Below are positions 34,866 to 46,660 of a stretch of 64,000 bases of DNA, piece after piece. This DNA is from Solenopsis invicta (Eukaryota; Arthropoda; Insecta; Hymenoptera; Formicidae). The position numbers and the translations under genes were made by a program. The notes under the pieces are model-generated. The model was not told where the DNA came from. It made no database searches and saw only the letters and a program-made list of their open reading frames with translations. Within the stretch, counting starts at the first letter, position 1; each line of letters opens with the position of its first letter. The stretch spans positions 6,997,037 to 7,061,036 of the forward strand of contig NC_052673.1 of NCBI RefSeq assembly GCF_016802725.1. The letters run 5' to 3'.

Positions 34866-35844
34866 ACTCTATAGAGAGAGGACTGCGTTGCTAAACGCTT
34901 CGAAGTCTACCATAGGTCTCTTATAAAAGTTAACAAATACTCGGGATTCTCCAGTCCAGCCCGCGGCACGCTTAATTAAATCTAATGATATTCCTTTTTC
35001 CGCGGCTCGGGACGTTGAAGCGTGTCTGGTGCTATGAGCTGAGAAAATTGAGGTATCAATATCACATTCTTCTAAGCTCTGTTTAATCCAGCGTCCTATT
35101 GTTTGCGACGTAACTGCCCTGAAGGGTTTCGTTAAGGTGATAAACAAAGAATCGCATGTAGATGGTCGTAATTTTTTTGTTCTCTCCATATAGCATTCCA
35201 TGGCCGAACTATGCAGAGATTTTCATGATCATTGAGAGAAAGAGAAAAGTGGCTAAAGGCGACCTGGAGCCGATGTCTTAATCCGGTCTGGGATCCGGAT
35301 AATTAACTTTTCCTTCACCGAAATCTGTGACACTCTTAGGGAAGCGAGCGTTTGAGCTCTGTGGCCCGTTGCAAAAGCTAAAAGAAGAACCAACTTCTTG
35401 GAGATGACCTTTAGACAAGCTGAATCATATGGATAGATGGCTGCCAACTTAGATATTACTGGTGCCGGGTCCCATACATAGTCATACCGCGGTCGCGGTG
35501 GTTTCAGTGCTGCAATCCCTTTGCAGAAGCGTCTAATCATAGGATGATTGCGGATCTCGTTGTTAGAGATCAATGAAACTGCAGATCTCATGGTATTTAA
35601 GCTCGAATAGGACGAAACTCTAGCTGTGTGCTAAAAAATCCAACATTTGTGGGACGGTTGCAGAGTATAAAGGTAGCTGGTGATGCTGGCAAAAGTTCCA
35701 CCAAGAGCGTAGAGAACCCGAGTATTGCTTAATTGTCGCATTTGATAGAGAAGCAAGTAGAGCTGGAAGAGCTGCTGGGGGTGCTAAGCGATTCTTGAAT
35801 GCTTCCCAGATAACCTCCCGACCCCCAAGGAAAGTGTTTCCCAC
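34866..35844 (-). pseudogene. DIRS tyrosine recombinase
   Basis: Minus strand. The N-terminal SAM-like part carries NATIKQYSGSLRSWWNFC. The catalytic part shows ATGHRAQTLASLR (first Arg), HSTRHAS (H-x-x-R box) and FVNFYKRP (nucleophilic Tyr), so the key residues remain. The reading is broken into at least three frames (joins near 35610 and 35230). It would catalyse integration of a circular intermediate in place of an integrase. Inactive here. Confidence 0.8.
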
Positions 35845-36770
35845 GCTGGATAGTGATCCCTGAAAGAAGATGAGAGAAGAGCGCGATTAGGAGCGAGAAT
35901 CAAGGGCTCTGATATCAGGAGACGATTGAACAGCGGGAACCAGGCCTGCGAAGGCCACCAGGGCACCACTATGGTGCCCGTTGCTCCATCGTCTACTATC
36001 TTCCTCAAGACTCGAGGCAACATAAACGGAGGAAACGCATAAAAATCTAACTCCTCCTCTGGGAGGGTAAAAGCATCTATGGCAATTAAACTGGGATCTG
36101 GAAACCAAGATACGTAAACATCGCACTTGTTATTGATCGAAGATGCAAAAAGGTCTATTTGAAAAGGCCCGAAGATCTTAGAAATGCGGCTAAATGCCGT
36201 CTGGGACAAAGACCACTCCGTGTTCGGGTCTACGGTTCGAGATTCAGCGTCTGCGATAATATTATCCAAAGACGCTATGTAGGAGACGAAAATAAAGATA
36301 TTTCGCTCTTCACACCAGTGCCATATTTGTCTTAATATAGCTGAAAGGTGGAGAAATTGGATGGATCCGAACCTATTAATATAGGCTAAGGCGGTTATAT
36401 TGTCTATCCTCAGGAGGATATCACAATCACGGAAATCAGCTGCAAAGCATCGTAAGCCGTTAAAAGCTGCCTTGAGCTCTAGAGTGTTGATATGTACGGA
36501 TTTATCCGAGTCGGACCACCATCCATGCGTACGTTTCTCACCGCAGTATGCGCCCCAACCGCTCATTGAAGCGTCTGAAAAGATCTCACGACTGAAATTA
36601 CCTGAACGAATTTTATTAGACTAATGTAAGTTAGAAAAAATATTAATCCACCAGGCAAAGTCTTCCTGAAGAAATAGAGGAATATCCATGCGCGCTGAAT
36701 AGTCGCCTCCACTCTCTATAAGGGCCAAAAATTTTACTCTTTCCATCGCTTCTGTATACAGAAGACCGTA

Positions 36771-36814
36771 TTGAACTGCTGGACAGACCGTGTTGAACTG
36801 CTGGACAGACCGAG
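36771..36814. repeat. 22 bp tandem duplication in the DIRS pol gene
   Basis: TTGAACTGCTGGACAGACCG with two further bases (TG or AG) occurs at 36771-36792 and 36793-36814 and shifts the reading frame by one base. Confidence 0.85.
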
Positions 36815-37853
36815 ATGAGTGAGCCAATTAAACTGGCGAATTCTCTTATAGAACATTTTGATTTGCGAGCCAGGATTTTTGTCAGGCTTAATAATTTTGC
36901 TCGACTGTCCGGAGGAATCGAGATAGATTGTTCGTTAGAGTCAAACATAAATCCTAAGTATTTGCGTCTCGAAGATGATTCTAGGAAAGATTTAGAGAAA
37001 TCGATTACAAATCCTAAAGATTGAAGGAAATTTATAGAAAAGATAACATTAGATCGACATTCAACACTGGATAAACCTAGAAGAAGAAAATCGTCTAAGT
37101 AGACAACAGACTGATAGCCTTTATTACACAAAAAAAGAGATCACCGGCCGGAGAATCTTGGTAAAAATATAGGGCGCAGTAGAAAGGCCAAAAGGTAATG
37201 CCGTGAATTCATAAGTTGTGTCACACCATTGAAACCTAAGAAATTTTCTATGTTCCTTGCAAATTGGAACTATTAAATAGGCGTCTTCAAGGTCAATAGT
37301 GGCCACCCACATAGCACGTAATATTGCAGTGATATCATAGCAATATCACTTTTACATTGCAATATTACAAATGAAATATTGCAGAAATATCACGAAATAT
37401 TACTGTGATATCACAGTAATATCAAAATGTCCGCGAAAACGCATCACAGTAATATTACTGTGATATTTCATAGTAATATTACTGTGATATTTCACAATAT
37501 TTCTGTGATGTTTATGTGATATTTAAATAATATTGCAAAAAATTAAATAAATAAATTATTTCAATTTATTTTATTTTTATTGTTATTCTTAATATTATTT
37601 TCATATTGTTACATGTAATATATATTAAACATAAAAAAATTAATTATATTTATTAAAATAAAATACAATAATGTAAACGTAATAAATGTTTAATTTACAA
37701 AAAGAGTCTCTTGTATCCTTTTTCATTTTTGTTAAAAAAGATTCAATTTGAATTATAATTTTAATTTATGTTCAAGATTAAATAACAATACAAAATATTA
37801 TTTACATGTAAAAATATAAAATTTTATATGAAACAGCGTTCCACACGTACCCC

Positions 37854-38002
37854 TTAAAAAAAAATTGATAAACTTGTTTCAATAAACTGATTACTGATCA
37901 GTAACTGGTTATATTTCGTCAGTTAACTGATAAAACATCATCAGTTACTGATCAGTAATCAGTTTATTGAAACAAGTTTATCAACTTTTTTTTCAAGGGA
38001 CG
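37854..38002. mobile_element. Hairpin MITE inside E3
   Basis: CCCCTTAAAAAAAAATTGAT and its partner near 38000 begin arms of about 60 bp that include ACTGATTACTGATCAGTAAC and its complement. Nested or intrinsic to E3. Confidence 0.65.
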
Positions 38003-38089
38003 TTACATTGGAAAAAAATTAGAACAAGTATTCGTTTCCAAATTACAAGAAGCAACAATTTTCTTCAAAATCTCACTGAAGTGTGAGCT

Positions 38090-38330
38090 AGTGAGTCGTG
38101 GTGAGTCGGCCCGGTCGGCCGCAGTGGCGTCTAGATATAACACCTGAGGCTGCACTTGACTCACGAGAAGGTCTCCAGCGGCGCGGCCACCTAGCGGTGG
38201 TGCCAGCACTCACTTGTTTGCGTGGAGTCTTATACACACGGCGGGACCGCATAGCGGCTGTGTACGCGCTCGGTTGTTTCGTCGTATGTTGTGACGGTCG
38301 GTGACCGAGCCGCAACATTATATACATACA
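38090..38330. repeat. GC-rich core of E3
   Basis: GTGGCGTCTAGATATAACAC, TGCACTTGACTCACGAGAA and GCGGCCACCTAGCGG appear in the same order as in the complement of the E2 core. The remainder of E2 and E3 differ. Confidence 0.6.
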
Positions 38331-40030
38331 TATAATTAATGAACATTGTAAAATACCTAATTAATGATAGAATATATATAATCATATTTTTTAATAGAGT
38401 TGAAAAAAAAGTGAAATCTAAAGAAAAATTTGTTGGAAATTTAATATTTTAATTAACTTGAAAAACCTTTTACTGTGGTGTATAATAGTCTAATCAATAT
38501 TAATGAATAAACTATTTCACAAAATAATGTACCGAGCAGTAAATATTAAATGACGTAAAAATGTATATTTTTTTAAAAACTTCTTAATATACTTTGAAAT
38601 ATTTATTGCCAAGTGAATAATAAATGTGTATTAACAAAACTTTTTGTAAACATTTCTTTTTTAAATTCCTCATGATAAAAATTTTTAAAAATTAAAATCA
38701 ATTTTGTGCTCCTGTAAAAATTATAAATGACAATAAGATAAATACAAAGGTTTTTCTGTAATTTTTTAATAAAATCATTATTGATCGAATTGTAAAGCAA
38801 CAATTAAATTGATAGATTACATAGAAGAGCGTACATTATAGTTTATACATATATACAGTTTAAGGAATAAACTAAGTAAATATCTAAACTAATAATAAAG
38901 TTAATTAATTTTTTTTCTTAACATTTACTTTTATTCCACGAAAGAGCAAAGACATAATTATTTTATTTGTAAGTTGATTTCTTCTATATGATACCGAAAT
39001 TACCAAGAATATTAAGGATACTAAAAATATCGAAATTAATCAAAGAGATACTGACGTTGCATTAATAAGACATAATAAAAACGTGGTTTGACATTACCTT
39101 GTTCTTTGAAATTAAATATTGCAACAATATATTGCAATGATATCATTGGAATATTTTAATGTTATTATCACTGTATAATATCACAATAATATTTCTGTGA
39201 TATTTCTGTGATATCAGTGGAATATTTCAATGTCATTATCACTGTGTAATATCACAGTAATATTTCTGTGATATTTCACAGTAATATGTAATATTTCTGT
39301 AATATTGCAATGATTCTGTGATATCACAGAAATATTACGTGCTATGTGGGCATCTGCATACCTGAGAGCATAAGTCTAATTACAGTCCGCCAATCCTCTA
39401 GTTTAAAGTGTGGTGGTTTTATGTACTTATTTAAATCTCGTAAATTTAAAATAAATCTTTTACCACTTGATGGCTTTTCTATAAGAAAAAAGGAATTTAA
39501 AAATTGATCCTTGCAGGGCTTTACCGGAACTATGGCTCCCTTAAGCCGCAGGCGCTCTATTTCGTTATTGCAACAAATAGTATCGGATTGAGAGAACTCT
39601 GGTTGCGTAAAGTGGGCTCTTGCGGGTGGCAGGGAGATAAAAGGAATATTATAGCCTTGTATTGCCTGTAAAACTAGAGGATCATTTGTGATTTCCGACC
39701 TTTGAGCATAGTAATTAGATAGGCGACCCGCTGTTCTTACGTCGTTCAATGATGGTGTCGAGGCCGAGATCGAGACTAGGAGCGGTAGTGGCGGCTGTGA
39801 CGACTGTGGCGGCTCTTGTAGTAAGAAGCTCCTGGTCGACGAGCCGACGACGGACGAACAAGAGCCCGACTGTTTCCCGGAGGAAGTCTGGTCAAACGGG
39901 GTTGATTTCACTGCTGAGGTATCTGGCGCATCGGTTGCAGAGTCTTTTTTCCTACCTGCGATGTGGATTTCGCTACTTCTCGACTTGTTTTCTCACAGGT
40001 TTGAGCCGCTTTAAGTGTCTCCGCAAAGTT

Positions 40031-41155
40031 TTAACCGAATAAGAATTCGTCGATCGGGGCTGCGTCCGCCGCGTTTTTACCAACAATATTTAGAGAGGGT
40101 TTAGTAAAAGCCCGTCTGGCTAGAGAGAGGCGATAATGGTGATCAGCTAGCAAATGGACCCCTTCTGCGAAAAGCGTTAATACTGATCTTGCCTCGCTGC
40201 TGAGGTCACATACGGCCTCTGGCTTTAATAGAAGTGATATGCCAGAGCCGAAAGCATTAAAACAGGCACCCACCTGTGCTTGGGACAGCGCTTGGTACTC
40301 GTCACGTTTAATGACCGAAGGAGATAATACCGCTGCCAGCTCCTTGTTGAGCTTAAGTGGGGCCAAAGCTGCTAGATCGTCCTTTGTCTCGAACTTGGTC
40401 AGGAGTGTTGCGTAAGTCGTCGCTTAAGCCTTCCGAGCTTCCGTTTGAATTGAATTTAAAACGATTGGGTTCCAAGAGGATGATGCTGCAGGAGCCTGGG
40501 CCTCTCCAAATAACTCGTTGGCAAAGGAATGTGATTCAGAAGTTAGAATAGCGTCTTGTGCTTCTGAGAGGTCGTTGAGAGGTGATTCCTCGACTATGTT
40601 ATTAGTAGGCGGAATTTCATCCTCCCGTATCTGTATGGCCACTGGTGAGGCTGAAAAAATAAGAAGAGGCAGAAGAAAACCGTCGCTTATGTCCTCTCTT
40701 TGCCAGAGATAACCTCAAAGCCTGGGTCAACAAGAGGACATACCTGGTACAACGCCCCGGTCAGCTTGTGCGACCGTCGGTTCTGCCGTGCTCTGAGGCA
40801 AAAGGCGTAGCCATTGAGATCGCTGACGAATCCTTAAAGGATTGACGGGCTACCTCCGCTGATAATCTAACCTCAAAAGGTTGATTGCGCGAGTGCGGGC
40901 TCAATTCGCTTCCTCGGCGAGAAAAAAATTTGCGCACCTGGTCTAGCAGCTCCATCGCTTTCTCTGTAGAACGAGATCTGTAAGCAGGAGATTCCCTCGA
41001 CAACTGTCTATCCGCCGACGATCCTGAAAACCGCTATCTTTTCTTTCGTCGTTGGTCTCGCGAGTGCGATCTTTTGCGATTTCGCGAGCGATCTTGGGAT
41101 CGTTCCGAGCATTATCCCTGTGATGCCTCAAACTTTTCTTTTTAAGCTCAGACAT
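40031..41155 (-). pseudogene. DIRS Gag-like gene
   Basis: Starts at MSELKKKSLRHHRDNARND (ATG at 41155-41153), a basic, Arg-rich N-terminus. The frame is broken near 41000 and 40730. It ends in a segment with DEYQALSQAQVGACFNAFGS and LADHHYRLSLARRAF at 40366-40031, typical of DIRS ORF1. Structural protein only by position and family likeness. Confidence 0.65.
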
Positions 41156-41510
41156 CGTCAACTCGAAGAAGAAACCACAAGCTGTTGTCTTCGGTAAGCG
41201 AACAGAACACAATGAAATGGCAAAGCGCGCGCAGCGCCTAGGGCGTACTAGGCGCGCCACTCATTTTGTTTTCAAAGTGTTTTTTGAATGCTGTTGTCCG
41301 GGCGCGTGCAGGGGCACGACTACACACATGGGCGCCCATGAGGGGGGGCAAAGGGGGGCATATGCCCCCCCCTGGATTTTCATATTTTAATTTTTGAATT
41401 TAGAATGATTTTATAATTACCAACCAAATAATTTTTGTTTGTAATTTATAAATTAATTAAAAATAAAAATATACGTAAATATTTGTTTAAAAATAATATA
41501 TGGTATACAG

Positions 41511-41730
41511 CAGGCATGGCCCCGTGGGCACCCACGAAGCATGCGAGGAGGAGAACATGCTCCCTCTTCGCACGGTTGCTTCTTCCCGTCTTTCCTTCTG
41601 ACTCCGCGATCCACCTATCCCCTCCATACGACCGCTCTCGGTTCCTACTATGCTACAGTATGTGCATGTGACTCGCGCGTGTGGAAGGGGAAGCGGAGAA
41701 GCTCGAGCTATAGTTTGTGGGCCATGCCTG
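41511..41730. mobile_element. Nested 220 bp hAT-type MITE
   Basis: The ends CAGGCATGGCCC and GGGCCATGCCTG (separated slightly by T/G mismatches) are flanked by a perfect 8 bp duplication GTATACAG (41503-41510, 41731-41738). Confidence 0.82.
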
Positions 41731-41739
41731 GTATACAGG

Positions 41740-43250
41740 GTATTAAAAATTTCAAACGTAACAGGTGGAATATCTCGCAAACAATACATTTTAGAAAAAT
41801 GTTTCATGTACAAAAGTTGTAAGGTTTGGAGGTGGACAAATAATGGTAAAATTAATTTTTTTTTAAATTCTACTTTTTAAGGTCACATGGAGGACATCGA
41901 TATTTTTTAAATGGAATTATATAATTTTTTTACATAGTATGAAGTATGATTCTTCTGATTATTCTGCATACAAAAGTATTAAGGTAACAATTAGGTTAGA
42001 ATTATCGAAAAATCATTAGTTAACAAGATATTTTATACATTATTCTGGCATTGAAACATTTTATATCCACGGGAACTGCTTCCGTTTTAAGAACGAGCGA
42101 ACTCATTGATATTTTTTCTTCTGGAAGTCGATAGCGTTTCTTTTTACGGAAACCTCGAGCTCGAAACAGTGCAGAGTGTCAAGAGCGATCATCACTTGTT
42201 TCATCGTTGCTTCCAGCATTTCGATGAAACATTTTAGTCGTTCCTACACAGTGACAGTGTTCACCTTGATACTTTTAGGAATTCAAATTTGATATTATCC
42301 CAGTGCCTCCGTATATATAAATTCGGCCTTGTGCTATTTTACATTAGACTTTCATACTACGTTTTTCATGCAATAAAAATAGTGGCACTCTATGAAACAC
42401 AAAAGTGTATTTATATGTAAGTATACATAAGTTTATATTATTACCTGTAGACATTTACTTAGAATTTATATATGTTACAGTAAATGTGCTAATTCGGTGG
42501 ATGTATGCACTTACTAGTCAATCTCAATGTATATACCTATTAATTTGATAAGTAAATGTATTTACAAGCAACGAAATTTAAACTTTTACTGTAAGATTCG
42601 CCAAGTTTATTATTTCAAAAAAAGAATTTATTTCTTTTTTCTTTTACAATAATGTCTTAATTGTAGTTTACAATTAAAGATACAGAGTTTTCACTTTGAC
42701 GAATAACGAGGAACTGCCGCTGCGGTTCCTGATGCCTATATTTATATGGTGATGCTAATACGCATTTCCTTCTTTCGTTGCATTCTTTCGAATGATATCA
42801 CCTTTTATCAAAAACAAAACTTTGAAACTGAAAGGTTCGATTATCTAAATGGAAGTTTCCTTAGTAATGGAAAATCCGATCATTAGTCATATAACGAAGA
42901 ATCCCCTTAGTATCTATCTAATCGAAAAAAGAAAATGGTATCTAATCATTGGTAATGTACATTCCAAAAAGGAATACGTGGCCGCTGCCCACATTACCAG
43001 TAAAAGCATACATTATATATCTACTATATTGTGTTATAGCAAATGTATACATTGTCTAGTAAATGAATACATTTACTGAGAATAGTAGATATTTTTATAC
43101 TTACATTAGTTGATACTTTTGCTAAAATCTTACATAAATGCATATATCGACTAGTAAGTGTATACACTTGCTGAATTTTACGCTTTTACTGTAACATATA
43201 CATATATTCTTAGTTTTTGAGAGAAAAACTTATATACTGTAAAGTAATTC
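41740..43250. other. hAT 5' non-coding region
   Basis: AT-rich. Complementary TAAATGTATTTAC/CAGTAAATG phrases between 42430-42600 and 43010-43190 suggest a small decayed hairpin element. No gene. Confidence 0.4.
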
Positions 43251-43273
43251 CTATTTGCAGATCAGAAATTATT

Positions 43274-45696
43274 ATGGATATAAGAAAGTTTTTTCAAACA
43301 AAAAGGCCAGCAGCAAATAAAAATGAATTACCATCACCCAAAAAATCTCATGGCTGTGACATGAAAAATGATGACAACAGAAGTGATAGACACAAATCAC
43401 CGAACCAAAATATTATTGTCAAAGAAAAAGAAACCCGGGATACTTTTGTAGCGCCTTGTACAAGCCTTAAATCCGAGCATGTTACATCTGAATCGTCTGA
43501 ATCTGATAAATTATTGCATGATATTGGTAACTACATTGAACTCAGTAATATTTTAAAACTTAACGACGCAGAAAAATATGATTTGTTGACAAATCCTTGG
43601 AATCCTGATAAAACGTATAATTTCAAGGATGATCTAGGGGAAAACCAAAACAGATGTTTTCGTTTGGAATGGTTATACCAATATCCGTGGTTAGCATACT
43701 CCAAAAAACTAAAAGGTGCTTTATGCGTACATTGTATACTATTTAGACCTAGCATAAAACGAGGAATTCAGGGAGCATTTATCACTTTCATTAAATATAA
43801 AGATTTTCACGATAGTGCTAAAAAACATTCTTAAACGGAATGGCATAAAGAAGCAATAATGAAATCAAAATTATTTAGCGATGTTATTACAAATAAGAAA
43901 AAATCAATAGATTTACAACTCAACGACGCAAATAACGAGTTAATTGTGAAAAATAGAGACAAACTGCGTTCAATAATATCGAGTATCGTTTTTTGTGGTA
44001 CTCACGATCTAGCACTGCGCGGGAAACAGTCAGACTCAGGAAATTTCTAGGATCTATTGAAATTCAGAATTGAGGCAGGTGATAGTGTTTTGGAAGAACA
44101 TTTTAAAACTTGTACAGTAAGAACAAAATACACTTCGCATCGAGTACAAAATGAATTGCTTAATATCTGTGGACTTGTCATACGTAAAAACATTATTGAA
44201 AAGATTAATAACGAAAACACCATTGCATTTTCACTGCTCGCGGATGAAACTGCAGATATTTCAGGAATCGAGCAGCTGTCGATAGAGGTCAGATTTGTAG
44301 AAAAGAATAATGATAGCGTTTCAACCAGGATATGCGAAGAGTTTCTCGGTTTTGTTCCTCTAGAGAAACTTAATGCAGAGCATATTGCATTAGAAATTCT
44401 CTCATTTTGCAAGAGAAATGATATAAATATGTCAAAATTAGTAGGTTTAGGCTTTGATGGATGTTCAACAATGGCTGGTACTAAAGGCGGCGTTCAAAGA
44501 CTAATTCGAGATAAACACAATAAAGCATTATTTTTCCATTGTGCTTCTCATAGACTTAATCTCGTGGTGAATGACCTGAATATTGTGCGTGACGTTCAAA
44601 ATACTGTTGGCACCATAAAAGAAGTAATCAAATTTTTTCGTGAAAGTACTCTTCGAAGGAATTTAATTTGTAACATTCCTATGTTATGTGAGACACGATG
44701 GTCCGCAAAATACAAGAGCATTAGAGTGTTTTCTGAAAATTTTATTGAAATTAAAAAGGTTCTCGATTCTTTACCCACAAACGCTGAAGTCAACCGTGCT
44801 ACTAGAGCTCGAGCACAGCAACTGTCAAGTGCTACATCAGAAACTTCTTTTATAGTATGTATGCAAATTATTGCAAAATACTCTGCAATGCTTGAACCTG
44901 TGATTAATGCTCTTCAAGGTATTTCTGTGGATATGATTTCGGTTCAAAAGCATGTAAATATTTTACTAAATACATTCAGGAGACATAGAGAGTCTGATTT
45001 AGATAGCACTTTCGACATTATATTTAAAACTGCAACAGCAGTTGCTCAACATTTTGAAGTAGAATTTAAGATTCCAAGGATAGTTGGTAAACAAACATAT
45101 CGTGCAAATTATGATGCCAAATCTGTTATGGATTATTACAAAAAGTCTATTTTCATACCTTATCTCGATTCTCTCTTAAGTTCATTAAATTTTCTTCTCA
45201 GTTCATTAGATTTTCTTCTCAAAATAATGCTGCGTTTTCGCTTTACAATTTGTATCCATATTATCTCAGAAAAAAGAATCAGAAAGAATTTATGGACACA
45301 ATTAAAATAATTAATGACTTCTATCACATAGAAAACTTTAATGCAGAAGCTGAAATATGGTATAATTATTGGAATAATAATGACATCGTTATAACAGATG
45401 AGACATTAATACTCGACTTATTGCAACACTGACAATTTTTTAAAGCAATAGCACAAGCAATGGAAATTTTAATTTGCCTTCCACCTACTACCTGCACAAT
45501 TGAAAGATCATTTAGCACTTTGAGACGGGTAAAAACTTGGCTCAGATCTACGATGAGTGAAGATCGTTTGGATAGTCTATGCATGTTAAGCATCCATCGG
45601 GCATTTGTTTTTAATAATAAGGAAAGTTTTGTAGCAAGTGTATTAGACGTATTTTCAAAAAATTCAAGAAATTTGAAATTTGCTTTTTCTAAATAA
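43274..45696 (+). pseudogene. hAT transposase (TTF finger, DUF4371, dimerisation domain)
   Basis: Starts MDIRKFFQTKRPAANKNELP, a common start for ZMYM1-like hAT proteins. The TTF-type zinc finger region (FRLEWLYQYPWLAYSK..CVHC) is at about 43658-43740. The DUF4371/RNase H-fold core contains SLLADETADISGIEQLSI (first catalytic Asp) and GFDGCSTMAGTKGGV, then CETRWSAKYKS at about 44690. The C-terminal hAT dimerisation motif TTCTIERSFSTLRRVKTWLR is at about 45487. Stops at 43832-43834 and 44048-44050 and frameshifts near 45280-45440 disable it. Confidence 0.87.
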
Positions 45697-45773
45697 TTAT
45701 TTTTCATCGTTTCATTTATATCAAATGAAGTATTTTATTTTTTAACCCTTAGTCCTTCGCACGTGAACAAAAA

Positions 45774-45862
45774 TTGTGTGTGTGTGTGTGTGTGTGTGTA
45801 TACACCACACACACACACACACGCACGCACACGCACACGCACACACACACACACACACACAT
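45774..45862. repeat. (TG)n/(CA)n palindromic microsatellite
   Basis: A TG tract, TATACACCA, then a CA tract, so the two halves pair as a hairpin near the hAT right end. Confidence 0.9.
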
Positions 45863-46554
45863 ATATTTATATCTAAGTATATGTACACTCTGCCCCCCCT
45901 TGAAAAAAGTTATATGGGCGCCCATGACTACACAGTTATTAATTTTCATTCGGACGAGACATAAGGGCATAATTATAATTTGCTTAGTTGTATTACAGAA
46001 AAGTATTTACAAATAACATAATAAAATAATACTTTTCTTTATTTAATTAATTTGATAGTACATAATTTTCATGATCAACATTTCCGTTGGAAAACCTTAA
46101 AACTGTATTGTGCAATAAAGTAATATTACAAACCATTATTAGAATATTATTATTAGAATATTATTATTTACAATTCCATTTGTTCGATGGTACGCAATTT
46201 TTGTTCTGAAATTTTGTTATCAGTTAGGAAACAACTCTCGAAAAAGTTGCATTCTACGATCTACTTGTATTCCCCAATCAATATTTTCATTTGGTTCATT
46301 ATTATTAGCATTTACTACATCATTATCATTATATTTCACAAAATCATATGCATCATTTTCATCAATGCAATAATTGTGCAGGATACAAGCGCAAACAACT
46401 GTATTTGTGATAAAAGGCATATGTCGGTATTCATTAAAAAATTTTATTCGGCGAAAACGTCCTTTTAAATATCCAAATGCACGTTTGATTACCATGTACT
46501 GGTACTTTCTCGGTGTCGGTTACGGGATTTTAGGTTCAGGGGGTCAATCATGTA

Positions 46555-46660
46555 ATTTCACGTGGAACTTTTCACGTTTCACTTTTCACTTTTCACGTTT
46601 CACTTTTCACTTTTCATTTTTCATTTTTCACTCATAGAGAGTTCACGTGAATCTTTTCAC
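46555..46660. repeat. Subterminal TTTTCAC repeats of H2 (left)
   Basis: TTTTCAC or TTTCACG occurs about nine times in direct orientation; fewer copies appear near the right end (51540-51655), with GTGAAAA words inverted. Likely binding sites for the element's own Myb-like protein or transposase; this is inference from position. Confidence 0.6.

Larger units (their letters stand above)
37306..39350. mobile_element. Element E3: 2.0 kb non-coding CCCA element in the DIRS pol gene
   Basis: The ends CCCACATAGCACGTAATATT and the complement ending at 39350 are exact over 20 bp. CA flanks both sides (37304-37305, 39351-39352). Subterminal zones at 37320-37520 and 39120-39335 consist of TGATATCACAGTAATATT-type words in both orientations. 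The middle holds a separate long hairpin (37854-37998) and a GC-rich core (38090-38330) shared with E2. No open frame of interest. Confidence 0.85.
35784..39911 (-). pseudogene. DIRS reverse transcriptase-RNase H, split by E3
   Basis: Minus strand from 39911: KPSSGKRFILNLRDLNKYIK, then GMQM, the 2045 bp E3 insertion, then ATIDLEDAYLIVPI (first RT Asp), FGLSTAPYIFTK and the catalytic YLDD at about 37095. An RNase H-like region with LELKAAFNGLRCFA and LRIDNITALAYIN follows, then the DIRS C-terminal domain. Damage besides E3 includes a one-base shift in a T-run at 37128-37134 and a 22 bp tandem duplication at 36771-36814. Excising E3 plus one CA restores the frame exactly at the insertion. Confidence 0.82.
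41326..45925 (+). mobile_element. hAT element with 8-bp target duplication
   Basis: The ends ATGGGCGCCCATGAGGGG and, inverted, ATGGGCGCCCATATAAC are flanked by a perfect duplication GACTACAC (41318-41325, 45926-45933) within the DIRS right terminus. Excision restores the DIRS inverted repeat. It is 4.6 kb and contains a ZMYM/TTF-type transposase gene, a nested 220 bp hAT MITE and a microsatellite near the right end. Confidence 0.9.
34266..45973 (-). mobile_element. DIRS-type tyrosine-recombinase retrotransposon
   Basis: The left terminus TGTTAGATTGAACG and the right terminus ending GGGCATAA are inverted-repeat related: left 34325-34450 pairs with 41220-41325 plus 45934-45970. An internal complementary region at 34531-34640 joins the complements of both termini, the hallmark of DIRS circular-junction replication. 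Gag-like, RT/RNase H and tyrosine recombinase genes run on the minus strand in that order. Removing E3 (37306-39350) and the hAT (41326-45925) leaves about 5.05 kb, a normal DIRS length. As expected, no target duplication is seen. Confidence 0.85.

Noticed and set aside
45774..45970. Cys-Val and Thr-His repeat frames (also at 7026 and 31994)
   Set aside because: Translations of TG/CA microsatellites.
46555..46640. TTTTCAC repeats as a CRISPR-like array
   Set aside because: Repeat words are 7 bp, directly adjoining without unique spacers, and lie at a transposon end in a eukaryotic sequence.
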